Assembly (NCBI GenBank): GCA_024405215.1 | Contig: JAKSPB010000005.1 | Coordinates: 31,665-95,664 of the forward strand | Source of the DNA: Lentisphaeria bacterium | GTDB lineage: Bacteria; Verrucomicrobiota; Lentisphaeria; Oligosphaerales; Oligosphaeraceae | Direction of reading: 5' to 3' | DNA: 64,000 nucleotides | Shown here: positions 16,303-25,342 of the stretch, in pieces | How positions within the stretch are numbered: position 1 is the stretch's first letter | How the letters are laid out: every line of letters starts with the position of its first letter | Notes under the pieces: model-generated | The model's database searches: none | The model's input: the letters and a program-made list of their open reading frames with translations, nothing else | What the model was told of the DNA's origin: nothing | Position numbers and translations under genes: made by a program

Positions 16303-17454
16303 TTATCGTGTATGTTTGTCGTAGAAGAAAACCGTTTCGCGGGGATCCTGTGCCCAGGGGATGTAGAAGGTGCAGGTGCGGGCCAGGATGTCCAGAGTGC
16401 GCGGTGCGGCGGAGGCATCGTAGTGGTATTCGTTTCCGTAGGGGGAATTGCGGAAGGGGTTGATGTCATCGCGATAGGTGCGTTTTTCCACCAGCGGCAC
16501 CCAGTTGGTGAAGACATGCCTGTCTGCGGTCTCCAGGACGGACTTGATTTCGGGATGTCGCTTGTTCATTTCCTGGTAGGCCTCCACGGTGGGAAACTGG
16601 ATGCCGAAAGTGGCCTGGGAGGGGATGTCGTTATGGGGCATCACCTTCACATCGGTGCGGTTGGCCTCGAAGAAATCGCGCAGTGCGTGGCACTTTTGGC
16701 GCAAGCCCTCCAGCCCCGGATCCAGGCGGGGAAGTTGCGCCCAGATGATGGCGCCTTGGATTTCGCTGGCACGGAAGTCATGGCCGGCGAAGTGCGGGAC
16801 CTTGACGGGTGCGTCGTATTCCTGGACGAATGTCCCGCAGTCGTGCCAGAGACGGCAGCGGTCGTAGAGTTCGAAGTCGTCGGTGAGGATGGCGCCGCCT
16901 TCTGCGCTGGTGATGTTCTTGGCGTTGTTGAAGGAGAGGCAGCCGATCTTGCCGAAGGTCCCCAGGCGCTTGCCCTTGTAGAGGCCGCCGACAGCCTGGC
17001 AGCAGTCTTCCACCACGGGGATGCCATGGGCGTCCGCAACGCGCATGATGGCGTCCATGTCGCAGGGGAGGTTGGCCATGTGGACGCACAGGATGGCCTT
17101 GGTGCGAGAGGAGATTTTCTTCTCCAGGTCCACGGGGTCCATGGTGAGTGTCTCGTTGATTTCCACCAGCTTGGGCAGGGCGCCCAGCAGCATGGCGGCC
17201 AGAGGCGTGGCGATCCAGGTATAGGCGGAGACCAGTACTTCGTCGCCGGGGCCGATGCCCAGGGCGACCAGGGCGGAGTTCAAGGCGCTGGTGCCGGAGT
17301 TCATCATCAGGCAGTGCTTTGCGCCGAATTTCTCGGCCAGGGCGCGTTCGCTGCGGGCGAGATAGCCTTCCTTGCCGCCCTGGAAGCGTGTCAGAATCTT
17401 GCGATGGATGGTGTCGGCAATTGCCGCAATTTCTTCGTCGCCAATGTCAAACAT
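16303..17454 (-). CDS. DegT/DnrJ/EryC1/StrS family aminotransferase
   Basis: A 383-residue PLP enzyme of the sugar-aminotransferase family. The PLP-binding lysine is in NNAKNITSAEGG (about residues 178-189), the aspartate that contacts the pyridine nitrogen is in VVEDCCQAVGG, and NSGTSALNSAL is the phosphate-binding turn. Such enzymes aminate keto-sugars for surface glycans or antibiotics; a few act in catabolism or sensing. It sits between a sialate O-acetylesterase and a secreted protein, so a part in handling an acylamino sugar is plausible but unproven. A 45-base gap separates it from the upstream esterase. Confidence 0.85.
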   Translation of the reverse strand: MFDIGDEEIAAIADTIHRKILTRFQGGKEGYLARSERALAEKFGAKHCLMMNSGTSALNSALVALGIGPGDEVLVSAYTWIATPLAAMLLGALPKLVEINETLTMDPVDLEKKISSRTKAILCVHMANLPCDMDAIMRVADAHGIPVVEDCCQAVGGLYKGKRLGTFGKIGCLSFNNAKNITSAEGGAILTDDFELYDRCRLWHDCGTFVQEYDAPVKVPHFAGHDFRASEIQGAIIWAQLPRLDPGLEGLRQKCHALRDFFEANRTDVKVMPHNDIPSQATFGIQFPTVEAYQEMNKRHPEIKSVLETADRHVFTNWVPLVEKRTYRDDINPFRNSPYGNEYHYDASAAPRTLDILARTCTFYIPWAQDPRETVFFYDKHTR

Positions 17455-17499
17455 GGTAATGATGGGGGGATGGATGGGTGAGTGAAGGAAAGGACAATG

Positions 17500-18993
17500 T
17501 CAAAGGGAGGATTCCTGGCGGAAGACCAGCGCGGGCTGTTCCGCGCCGTTCACCAGATTGCCGTCGGGAAGACGCGGCTGCCAGTTGTATCGGGCGGCTT
17601 TCGGGACGGGCACTTCAGGTGCGGAGAGAAGGATTTCCTCGCCGTCGATCTGTGCGGCTGCCGGGTGGTAGCTGCCGTCCTCGCCTGCGATTTCAAAGGC
17701 CCGGAGGGACTGCCCGTCGGAGGAGTGTAGCCCCTTGGCGTAGAGGAAACGCAATCGCAGAGAACTTCCTTCTGCGGTGATTTTGGTCAATGTCGGTCCT
17801 GCGGGCGTCACATCATTGAAGCCGTAGGTCTTTCCCAAGGCCAGCTGCGCCAGCCGATATCCAATGGGGCGTTTGTCGTGCTGGTGGTTGTTGTCCGGTT
17901 CGTCATGGGAGAGGTCGTTTGTGGCTACGGCGCCTGCATTGGGCGTTTCCAGGCAAAGGCGCCGTTGCGTGTCCTGGATTCCCGCCCAGCCTTCCGTGGA
18001 GGGTGCGCACCAGGATTCCAGCTGGACGCAGTGGAAGGGCAGTTCGGGGTCTGCCCATCGATAGCGCCAGTCCTTGACCAATGCCAGCAGGCGCTCATGG
18101 TATGGCTGGAAGTCCTTTTCAAAATCGGCATCCTCTTCGCCTTGATACCAGAGGATGCCCCGGAGTCCGTATGGGATGAGGGGGGCGAGCATGGTGTCGA
18201 AGAGCTTGTGAGGCAGATTCCAGTCGTAGGCGGGATAGCCGCGAAAACTGTATTTTCCCGTGGCCCTCGCCTGTTCCAGGAGCGCCGGCGGCTGTTCCGT
18301 GTAGGAGAAGGGCGGCGGATAGGACGCCCAGGTCTCCGGCTGGTTCATCAGGCGGTCGTATTCCTCTAGTATCGGTCGTCCGGAGGGGATGGCGGCCAGC
18401 GCTTCACGGCTGAGCCAGGGCCAGATGTTGGTGGCTCCCCAGGAACAATGGATGACGCCTACGGGGATTTCCAGCAGGCGTTTGCGCAAGTAGAGGGCGA
18501 ACCAGGCGCCCACGGCGGAGAAGTCCGGCGCGTTTTCCGCGTCGGAGGTTTTCCAGCAGGCGCCGGGTGCGACAGTGTTGCAGATGGTGGTCAGGCTGTC
18601 CCGGGGGACGGTGAACATCCGAAGTCTGTCGTCCACACCGCCCTCCTGGAGGTAGAGCCTGGTCTGTGCGCGCGGATCGTCCGGAGTGAAGGTTTTGAGG
18701 GGATACTCCGCATTGGATTGCCCGGAAATCAGCCAGACCTCCCCTGCCAGGAGATTTTTCAGGACGCATTCCTCGCCGCCGGTCGCCTTGACATGCAGTT
18801 CGTATGGGCCGCCCGCGGGCAATGCCGGCAGACGCACTTCGAAGCGTCCGTCCCATCCCGCCGCGCCTGTGGCATGGACAGGTCCCAGCTCGGCGTCCAC
18901 GCGTGCGCGCGGCGCATCGCACCATCCCCAGAGGACGATGGGCTTGTCCCGCTGGATGATGGCATTGTCGGTCCAGATGGAGGCGAGTTTCAT
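17500..18993 (-). CDS. Sialate O-acetylesterase (SASA family), short form
   Basis: A 497-residue SGNH-type esterase. The nucleophile is Ser93 in SGQSN; the conserved block GILWYQGEEDAD and a C-terminal HQHDKRPIGYR, which holds the likely catalytic His, are present. The N-terminal 85 residues form the small beta domain common in this family. I set the start at the ATG at 18993 because its N-terminus aligns residue by residue with the neighbouring paralogue; the frame remains open upstream but that part overlaps the next gene. There is no signal peptide, so it may act on imported sugars. Some members of the family remove acetyl groups from xylan instead of sialic acid. Confidence 0.85.
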   Translation of the reverse strand: MKLASIWTDNAIIQRDKPIVLWGWCDAPRARVDAELGPVHATGAAGWDGRFEVRLPALPAGGPYELHVKATGGEECVLKNLLAGEVWLISGQSNAEYPLKTFTPDDPRAQTRLYLQEGGVDDRLRMFTVPRDSLTTICNTVAPGACWKTSDAENAPDFSAVGAWFALYLRKRLLEIPVGVIHCSWGATNIWPWLSREALAAIPSGRPILEEYDRLMNQPETWASYPPPFSYTEQPPALLEQARATGKYSFRGYPAYDWNLPHKLFDTMLAPLIPYGLRGILWYQGEEDADFEKDFQPYHERLLALVKDWRYRWADPELPFHCVQLESWCAPSTEGWAGIQDTQRRLCLETPNAGAVATNDLSHDEPDNNHQHDKRPIGYRLAQLALGKTYGFNDVTPAGPTLTKITAEGSSLRLRFLYAKGLHSSDGQSLRAFEIAGEDGSYHPAAAQIDGEEILLSAPEVPVPKAARYNWQPRLPDGNLVNGAEQPALVFRQESSL

Positions 18994-19003
18994 GGTGAAA
19001 TTC

Positions 19004-21001
19004 TTACGGAAGTTTTTCGATGGCGGCAAGCGCCGGGAGTTCCGCCGCGTTGACCAGATTGCCGACGGGAAGGTCCACCAGGCGCGGATCGGCATTGTAG
19101 CGGCAGGCCTTCGGAGCCGAGACAGCCTCTGCGGTGAGAAGTACCTCGTCGCCGTCAATTCTGGCGACAGCCGTTTGGAAGACGCCGTCTGCCCCTGCGA
19201 TTTCAAAGCCTTTGAGTTCGGCGCCGTCTTTTGCGTGGAGTCCCTTTGCGTAGCGGAAATGCAGACGCAGTGCGGCGCCCTCCGCTGAAATTTTCTCCAG
19301 CGTGGGGCCCTGCGGGATGGTCTCTGTCTCGCCGTAGGTATTTGCTGCCGCCTCCAGGAAGAGGCGGTAGCCGAAGGATCGCTTGTCGTGTGGATGGATG
19401 TCGTGTGGCTCGAAGAGCGCCAGGTCGTTTCCCGTGATGCAGCCTGTGTTGGGAACTTCCAGGCTGATGCGGCGCTGGGCATCCTGGATGATGATCCAGT
19501 CTTCCTGCTGGATGGTCTCGTAGTTGGCCAGCTGGACGAAGTAGAAGGGGAAGTCCCCCTGTGCCCAGCGGTAGCGCCAGTCGCGGATCATGGCGGCGAA
19601 GCGCTGAAGGTAGTGCGGGGCAGGCTGTGGCAATGCGGGATTGGTGTCGGTTTCTCCTTGATACCACAGAACACCGCTGATGCCGTAGGGGATGAGAGGC
19701 TGGATCATGTTGTCGAAAAGGCGATGCGGCGCGAAAATGTCGCATACGGTGGCTGGTTGCGTGCTGGGAGCGCCGGTGACCTTGATGGTGTATTCGGGGC
19801 AGGCCTTCCAGAGGGTTTCGCAGAGTTGGATTTTTTCCCCCGTGACGGTGTTTTTCAGGAAGAAGTTCTTGGCCGGGCCTGTGAAGGCACCGTCGAAGAA
19901 GAAGGTGAAGGCGCGGACGGCGACAACCGCCTTGCCGGCTTTCACCAGCTCTGCCGGAACCGGATATTCGCGTGGAGTGTTCCAGTATCGCTCCTCGAAG
20001 TCCTTGCCTGTGGCGCCGACCTGTACGCCGTTGAAGTAGGTGGTGTCATGCTTGTCCACGCCGCCTAGATGCAGGAGAAGGGGCTGTCCTGCCCAGCTGG
20101 CGGGAATCTCCACGCTCTGCCGTGCCCAGAGAGCGCCTTGCTTGGAGATGTTTTGGACAATCCATGAGCCGGGCACGCGGAAATCCTGCCATTCGCCGTC
20201 GTCAAAATCTTGGTTGGCATAGCCTTTGGCAAAGCCCTGGTTTCCTCGGTCGCGTTCCGTGATATTGTCATAGCCGTTCGGCGTGAAGCTATTGGAGGAA
20301 GGACAGACCTTCTGGAAATCGCCCTGAAGCCCTTCCCAGGCTTTTTCTTTGATTACTTCCTGGTCGGTCTGGAGCATTTCCTTTTCGCCGTCTTCGGTGG
20401 TCATCAGCGCCGCCCGGCTCATCCACGCCCGTATTGGGGTGCCGCCCCAGGAAGAATGGAGGATTCCGATGGGCAGCGTGGGGAATTTCTTGTGGAGGAA
20501 GCAGGCGAACCAGGCGCCGATTGCGGTGAAGTAGGGAGCGTTCTCCGGGGTGGAGTACTGCCATTCGCCGCCGGGAGGCAATTCATTGCCCACGGCGGCG
20601 AGACAGTCCTGGGGGACCGTATAGCAGCGGATCAGCGGCGTGTCTCCGCCTTCGTCGAGGTATTGTTGCGTCTGGTCCAGCGGGTCGTCGCTGTTGAAGG
20701 TCATCAGCGGGAAGGAGGCGTTGGACTGTCCCGACACCAGCCAGACATCGCCAACCATCAGGTCTTCCAGGAGGCACTCCTCGCCTGTGGCGGAGGTGGC
20801 GCGCAGGTCGTAGGGGCCGCCTTCCGGCAACGCGGGGAGATGCAGCTCAAAACGCCCGTCCCAGCTGGAGGCGCCATAGGCGGAGATGGGGCCCAGAGTG
20901 ATTTTCACCTTTGTGCGAGGCGTGTCGGTCCAGCCCCAGACGACGATGGGCTTGTTGCGTTGAATAACGGCATGGTTGATCCAGGGGGGGGCGAGTCTCA
21001 T
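19004..21001 (-). CDS. Sialate O-acetylesterase (SASA family), long form with inserted jelly-roll domain
   Basis: A 665-residue paralogue of the gene directly downstream. Ser93 in SGQSN, GVLWYQGETDTN and HPHDKRSFGYR mark the esterase. Between the two catalytic parts, about residues 255-400 form an extra beta-sandwich (from GFAKGYANQDFDDGEW through KQGALWARQSVEIP), similar to the sugar-binding domains of GH2 enzymes. The short form lacks it. No signal peptide is visible. It starts the minus-strand block and is divergent from aroF; only 10 bases separate it from the short form, so the two are very probably cotranscribed. Confidence 0.87.
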   Translation of the reverse strand: MRLAPPWINHAVIQRNKPIVVWGWTDTPRTKVKITLGPISAYGASSWDGRFELHLPALPEGGPYDLRATSATGEECLLEDLMVGDVWLVSGQSNASFPLMTFNSDDPLDQTQQYLDEGGDTPLIRCYTVPQDCLAAVGNELPPGGEWQYSTPENAPYFTAIGAWFACFLHKKFPTLPIGILHSSWGGTPIRAWMSRAALMTTEDGEKEMLQTDQEVIKEKAWEGLQGDFQKVCPSSNSFTPNGYDNITERDRGNQGFAKGYANQDFDDGEWQDFRVPGSWIVQNISKQGALWARQSVEIPASWAGQPLLLHLGGVDKHDTTYFNGVQVGATGKDFEERYWNTPREYPVPAELVKAGKAVVAVRAFTFFFDGAFTGPAKNFFLKNTVTGEKIQLCETLWKACPEYTIKVTGAPSTQPATVCDIFAPHRLFDNMIQPLIPYGISGVLWYQGETDTNPALPQPAPHYLQRFAAMIRDWRYRWAQGDFPFYFVQLANYETIQQEDWIIIQDAQRRISLEVPNTGCITGNDLALFEPHDIHPHDKRSFGYRLFLEAAANTYGETETIPQGPTLEKISAEGAALRLHFRYAKGLHAKDGAELKGFEIAGADGVFQTAVARIDGDEVLLTAEAVSAPKACRYNADPRLVDLPVGNLVNAAELPALAAIEKLP

Positions 21002-21172
21002 GGGAAGAGAAAAACAAAGGAGGTAAGGAAAATTTATTCCGAAAGGAATGAAACGTCAAATGGAGTTTTAGTGAATGTAACTCTCAAAGTCGTCCCCGTA
21101 GTGGATATAGGGATTAAATTAAGAGCAATTACCATCGGGAAAGGACGCAAGTTCGAGGAAATTTGCAGAATT

Positions 21173-22192
21173 ATGATTGTCATCTTGAAAGAAAATCCGA
21201 ATCAGGCCCAACTGGAGAATCTCGAGTCTTGGCTGAAGAGCCAGGGGGTGCAGATTCATCGGTCGCAGGGGCAGAGCCAGACCATTCTGGGCCTGGTGGG
21301 CGATACCTCCAGGGTGGACATTGATCTTATCAGTGCGCTGGACATCGTCGAAGAGGTCAAACGCGTCCAGGATCCCTACAAGGCGGCGAACCGGAAGTTC
21401 CATCCCCAAGACACGGTGATCCAGGTCGGCGATGTCAAGATCGGCGGTGGCAACTTCGCTCTGATCGCGGGGCCCTGCTCCATTGAGAGCGAGGAGCAGA
21501 TTTGCTTTGTGGCGAAGGCCGTCAAGGCGGCTGGCGCGAATCTTCTGCGCGGCGGAGCCTTCAAGCCCCGCACCTCACCTTATTCCTTCCAGGGATTGCG
21601 GGAAGCGGGCTTGCGGATGCTGTTGCAGGCGAAGAAGGAGACGGGCCTGCCGGTGGTCACCGAGGTGATGGACATTTCCCAGTTGCCGTTCTTTGATGAA
21701 GTGGATGTCATCCAGCTGGGCGCCAGGAATATGCAGAACTTCGAGCTGCTGAAGGAACTGGGCCATTGCGGCAAGCCGATCCTGTTGAAGCGCGGCCTTT
21801 CCAGCACCTACCAGGAGTTGCTGATGAGCGCGGAATACATCATGGCCGGCGGCAATGAGCAGGTCATTCTCTGCGAACGCGGCATCCGGACCTTTGAGAC
21901 CTACACTCGCAATACGCTGGATTTGACCGCGATTCCGGTTCTGCACCGTCTTTCCCATTTGCCCGTCATTGTGGATCCCAGCCATGCCTCCGGAAAATCC
22001 TGGCTTGTTCCTCCCATGGCTCTTTCCGCCGTGGCTACAGGGGCGGACGGCCTGATTGTCGAGGTCCATCACGATCCCGAACACGCCTGGTGCGACGGTC
22101 CCCAGTCCATCACGCCGGCCGTCTTTGCCGAAATGACTCCGAAAATCAGCCAGATGCGCGAGCTGATGGGTTTTGCCAAGGAGACCAAATGA
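21173..22192 (+). CDS. aroF: 3-Deoxy-7-phosphoheptulonate (DAHP) synthase, type I-beta
   Basis: A 339-residue enzyme that condenses phosphoenolpyruvate and erythrose-4-phosphate, the first step of the shikimate pathway. Residues 1-70 form a ferredoxin-like/ACT-like regulatory domain (IVILKENPNQAQLENL), as in the Thermotoga-type enzyme, where it mediates inhibition by aromatic amino acids. The core shows AGPCSIES, RGGAFKPRTSPYSFQG, VDPSHASGK and VHHDPEHAWCDGPQS. I chose ATG 21173, with GAGGAA 12 bases upstream; the frame is open further upstream but overlaps the divergent esterase gene. Its stop overlaps the tyrA start. Confidence 0.95.
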   Translation: MIVILKENPNQAQLENLESWLKSQGVQIHRSQGQSQTILGLVGDTSRVDIDLISALDIVEEVKRVQDPYKAANRKFHPQDTVIQVGDVKIGGGNFALIAGPCSIESEEQICFVAKAVKAAGANLLRGGAFKPRTSPYSFQGLREAGLRMLLQAKKETGLPVVTEVMDISQLPFFDEVDVIQLGARNMQNFELLKELGHCGKPILLKRGLSSTYQELLMSAEYIMAGGNEQVILCERGIRTFETYTRNTLDLTAIPVLHRLSHLPVIVDPSHASGKSWLVPPMALSAVATGADGLIVEVHHDPEHAWCDGPQSITPAVFAEMTPKISQMRELMGFAKETK

Positions 22193-23049
22193 ACGTTGGT
22201 GTTGTCGGATTGGGACTGATCGGCGGGTCCATGGCCCGCGCCATCAAGGGGCTGTCGGAGCATCGCGTCTATGGCTATGATATCCAGGAGAGCGTCCGTT
22301 TCCGGGCGAAGCTGGTAAATGCCGTGGATGGCGAACTGACGGAAGAACTTCTGCCTACTCTGGACATGCTCATCATTGCGCTCTATCCGCAGGCGACCAT
22401 CGACTATCTGAAGAAGGTCGCGCCGATGCTGAAAGCCGGCGCCATCGTGGTGGATACCTGCGGCATCAAGCGGGTGGTCTGCGAGGCCGTCCAGGCGGCC
22501 TGCCAGGAGAATCATCTGATTTTCCTGGGCGGGCATCCCATGGCGGGCATTGAGCGTTCCGGTTTCGAGGCGTCCATGGGAAATCTTTTCAACCAGGCCT
22601 CCATGCTTCTGGTGCCGCAGCAGGATGTCGCCATTGAGACGCTGGAGAAGGTCAAGTCCTTCTTTCTGTCCCTGGGCTTTGGCATGGTGAAATTCACTAC
22701 TGCCCAGGAGCACGACCGTGTCATCGCCTATACCAGTCAGCTGGCGCATGTGCTGGCCAGCGCATACGTGCAATCGCCTACCGCGCTGAAGCATAGCGGA
22801 TTTTCCGCAGGATCCTTCCGGGACATGACTCGCGTCGCCACCTTGAAGGAGGAGATGTGGACGGAGCTTTTTTTGGACAACCGCGAGGAGCTCCTTGCGG
22901 AATTGGACAACGTCTTGAAGAATCTCCATGCCTTCCGGGATGCCTTGGCTGACAAGGACGCTCCTGCGTTGCAGGCGTTGCTGAAGGCGGGACGCGAAAC
23001 CAAGGCAAAGGTCAACGCCTTGCCGAGAACCCCCTATTCCCTCTTCTGA
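22189..23049 (+). CDS. tyrA: Prephenate dehydrogenase
   Basis: A 286-residue NAD(P)-dependent dehydrogenase that makes 4-hydroxyphenylpyruvate (or tyrosine from arogenate). The Rossmann motif GLGLIGGS is at residues 7-14, and GGHPMAGIERSG holds the conserved His of the prephenate site. It lacks a C-terminal ACT domain. ATG overlaps the aroF stop (ATGA) and its own stop overlaps the aroB start (TGATG), so the three genes are translationally coupled. Confidence 0.93.
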   Translation: MNVGVVGLGLIGGSMARAIKGLSEHRVYGYDIQESVRFRAKLVNAVDGELTEELLPTLDMLIIALYPQATIDYLKKVAPMLKAGAIVVDTCGIKRVVCEAVQAACQENHLIFLGGHPMAGIERSGFEASMGNLFNQASMLLVPQQDVAIETLEKVKSFFLSLGFGMVKFTTAQEHDRVIAYTSQLAHVLASAYVQSPTALKHSGFSAGSFRDMTRVATLKEEMWTELFLDNREELLAELDNVLKNLHAFRDALADKDAPALQALLKAGRETKAKVNALPRTPYSLF

Positions 23050-24086
23050 TGGCAAGTCTTGAAATCATCGTTCATGCCTCTTCCGGACGCTACGCTGTCA
23101 CCATCGGTGCCGGTGTGCGGAAGAAGCTCCCGGAAATCGTAGGGGCGCTGTCGCCACAACGCGTGGCGGTGGTGGCGGACCAGGCCTTGGCGGAGTCGCA
23201 TCTGCCGACTGTGGCTTCGCTGGTGCCAGGCGAAGTGCATACGGTGACTTTCCCGGGTGGCGAGGGACACAAGAACCTGGCATCCGTGGCCCGGCTGCTG
23301 GAGTTCCTGGCGGAGAGGAATTTTACCCGCAGCGACCTGGTTGTCGCCCTGGGCGGCGGCATTACGGGAGATGTGGCGGGTTTTACGGCGGCGACCTATT
23401 TGCGCGGAATCCGCGTGATTCAGATGCCGACGACCTTTCTTTCCGCCATTGATTCTTCGGTGGGCGGCAAGACCGGCGTCAATCTTCCCCAAGGGAAGAA
23501 TCTGTGCGGCGCCTTCTGGCAGCCTTCCGCAGTGCTTTGCGATGTCGATTTCCTCCAGACGCTTCCGCGGAGGATTCTTCTGGATGGCGTGGCGGAAGCT
23601 GTCAAGTGCGGCATGATCCGCGATGAGGCGCTCTTTGAGTTGCTGGAAAAGCCAGATGCCTTGGAGACTTCCCTGGAGGAGGTCATTGCCCGATGCGTAG
23701 CCCTCAAGGCGGATGTGGTGGCGGGAGACGAGTTCGATCGCGGCGATCGCGCGTTGCTGAATTTCGGTCATACCATCGGTCACGCCGTGGAGAAGTGCAC
23801 GGATTTTACCATTTCGCATGGCCAGGCCGTGGCGATCGGCATGGTGCGGATGACGCAGATTGCCGAAGCGCAGGGATGGTGTGCACCGGGGTGCGCCGAA
23901 AGGCTGTGCGCTGTCCTGCGGCACTATGAGTTGCCGACGGAGGTGCCGGGCGATTGGCAAGCGCTTCTGGCGACGATGGCGCACGACAAGAAGCGCAGCG
24001 GGGATACGCTGACCATCGTTACGCCCGAACGAATCGGACATTGCGTACGACGGACTATCGCGCTTTCCGAATGGGGGCGGCTATGA
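23049..24086 (+). CDS. aroB: 3-Dehydroquinate synthase
   Basis: A 345-residue NAD- and metal-dependent cyclase that converts DAHP to 3-dehydroquinate. Diagnostic segments are GGGITGDVAGFTAATYLRG, TTFLSAIDSSVGGKTGVN and the metal-ligand NFGHTIGHAVE. Length is normal. It is coupled to tyrA at its start and to aroA at its stop. Confidence 0.96.
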   Translation: MASLEIIVHASSGRYAVTIGAGVRKKLPEIVGALSPQRVAVVADQALAESHLPTVASLVPGEVHTVTFPGGEGHKNLASVARLLEFLAERNFTRSDLVVALGGGITGDVAGFTAATYLRGIRVIQMPTTFLSAIDSSVGGKTGVNLPQGKNLCGAFWQPSAVLCDVDFLQTLPRRILLDGVAEAVKCGMIRDEALFELLEKPDALETSLEEVIARCVALKADVVAGDEFDRGDRALLNFGHTIGHAVEKCTDFTISHGQAVAIGMVRMTQIAEAQGWCAPGCAERLCAVLRHYELPTEVPGDWQALLATMAHDKKRSGDTLTIVTPERIGHCVRRTIALSEWGRL

Positions 24087-25294
24087 ACAATCGTGTCGTT
24101 CAACCTAGCTCCTGGCGGGACGCGATTGCTGTTCCACCTTCCAAATCCGTTGCGCATCGGCTGATGATTTGCGCTGCGCTGTCGGGGATGCCCCCGAAGA
24201 GCATTCATTTGCCGGAACAGTGCTCGGAGGACCTTGTCGCCACGGCGGAATGTCTGGCTGCCCTGATGGCTTCGGATGCACCGGAGTTGGATTGCCGGGA
24301 ATCGGGCAGCACGTTGCGGTTCCTTCTTCCTGTGGCCGCCGCTTTGGGAAAAAAGGCTTGTTTTACAGGACGGGGACGCCTTCCGCAACGCCCTGTCGGG
24401 ACGTTGCTGGAACAGCTGTCGGCGCATGGCGTGCAGAGTTCTTCGGAAAGCCTCCCGCTGACGCTTTCCGGACGGTTCTCCGGTGGTGAATTTTCATTTC
24501 CCGGAGATCTCTCTTCGCAGTTTGTCACGGGATTGCTCTTTGCTCTGCCGTTGCTGCGCGAGGGCGGTAGCATTCAATTGACGACGCCATTGCAGTCACG
24601 TGACTACGTGAATCTGACCATTGACGCCATGGAGCGCTTCGGTGTCCAGGTGCAGGAATCCGAGAACGGATTCCGAGTGGAGGCCGGTGCCTCCTATCGT
24701 CCTTTGGACGCTTCTTCGCTTCCGATTTCCGTGGAAGGCGACTGGTCCAATGCCGCCTTCCCGTTGGTGGCGGGAGCAATTGGCAGAAAAGGCGTGGAAG
24801 TCTGTGGCTTGCGTCCCGATTCCCGGCAGGGCGACCGGCGGATTTTAGAACTTCTGGCAAGGTTTGGCGCTCAGGTCTCTTTTGATGGTGGACGCTGTTG
24901 CGTGCAACCGGGAAGGCTGATTGCGCTTCCTGAAATCGATGTCAGCGGCATTCCTGACTTGGTGCCGGTGTTGGCGGTTCTGGCTGGCTGTGCGGAGGGG
25001 ACGACGCATTTTGTCAATGCCGCGCGGTTGCGCCTGAAGGAGTCCGACAGGTTGGCTTCCACGCAGTCAATGCTGGAGGCCTTGGGTTGTCGCGCCGAGG
25101 TTACGGCGGATAGTCTGGTAGTCCATGGCTGCGGAGGCTATCGCGGCGGCGTGGTGGACGGTTGCAACGACCACCGAATCGTGATGGCGTCCGCCGTGGC
25201 GTCCGTGGCCGTCCGGGAACCCATTACGATTCTTGGGGCAGACGCCTGCGCCAAATCCTGGCCAGGGTTCTTCAAGGATTGCCTTGCTTCCTAG
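24083..25294 (+). CDS. aroA: 5-Enolpyruvylshikimate-3-phosphate synthase
   Basis: A 403-residue enzyme that adds the enolpyruvyl group to shikimate-3-phosphate. Seen are the N-terminal PPSKSVAHR (residues 18-26), ESGSTLRFLLP, RLRLKESDRLA and NDHRIVMASAVA, which together cover the substrate- and glyphosate-binding residues. It is slightly shorter than the usual 420-440 residues. ATG 24083 overlaps the aroB stop. aroD, aroE and aroK are not in this window. Confidence 0.95.
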   Translation: MNNRVVQPSSWRDAIAVPPSKSVAHRLMICAALSGMPPKSIHLPEQCSEDLVATAECLAALMASDAPELDCRESGSTLRFLLPVAAALGKKACFTGRGRLPQRPVGTLLEQLSAHGVQSSSESLPLTLSGRFSGGEFSFPGDLSSQFVTGLLFALPLLREGGSIQLTTPLQSRDYVNLTIDAMERFGVQVQESENGFRVEAGASYRPLDASSLPISVEGDWSNAAFPLVAGAIGRKGVEVCGLRPDSRQGDRRILELLARFGAQVSFDGGRCCVQPGRLIALPEIDVSGIPDLVPVLAVLAGCAEGTTHFVNAARLRLKESDRLASTQSMLEALGCRAEVTADSLVVHGCGGYRGGVVDGCNDHRIVMASAVASVAVREPITILGADACAKSWPGFFKDCLAS

Positions 25295-25342
25295 TCTCCT
25301 CGGGTTCTACTTTCTTTTTCCATTTTCGCGTTTTATTTTCGT

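Noticed and set aside
18994..19482. Upstream extension of the short acetylesterase
   Set aside because: It would overlap the long paralogue out of frame. The conserved N-terminus begins at 18993.
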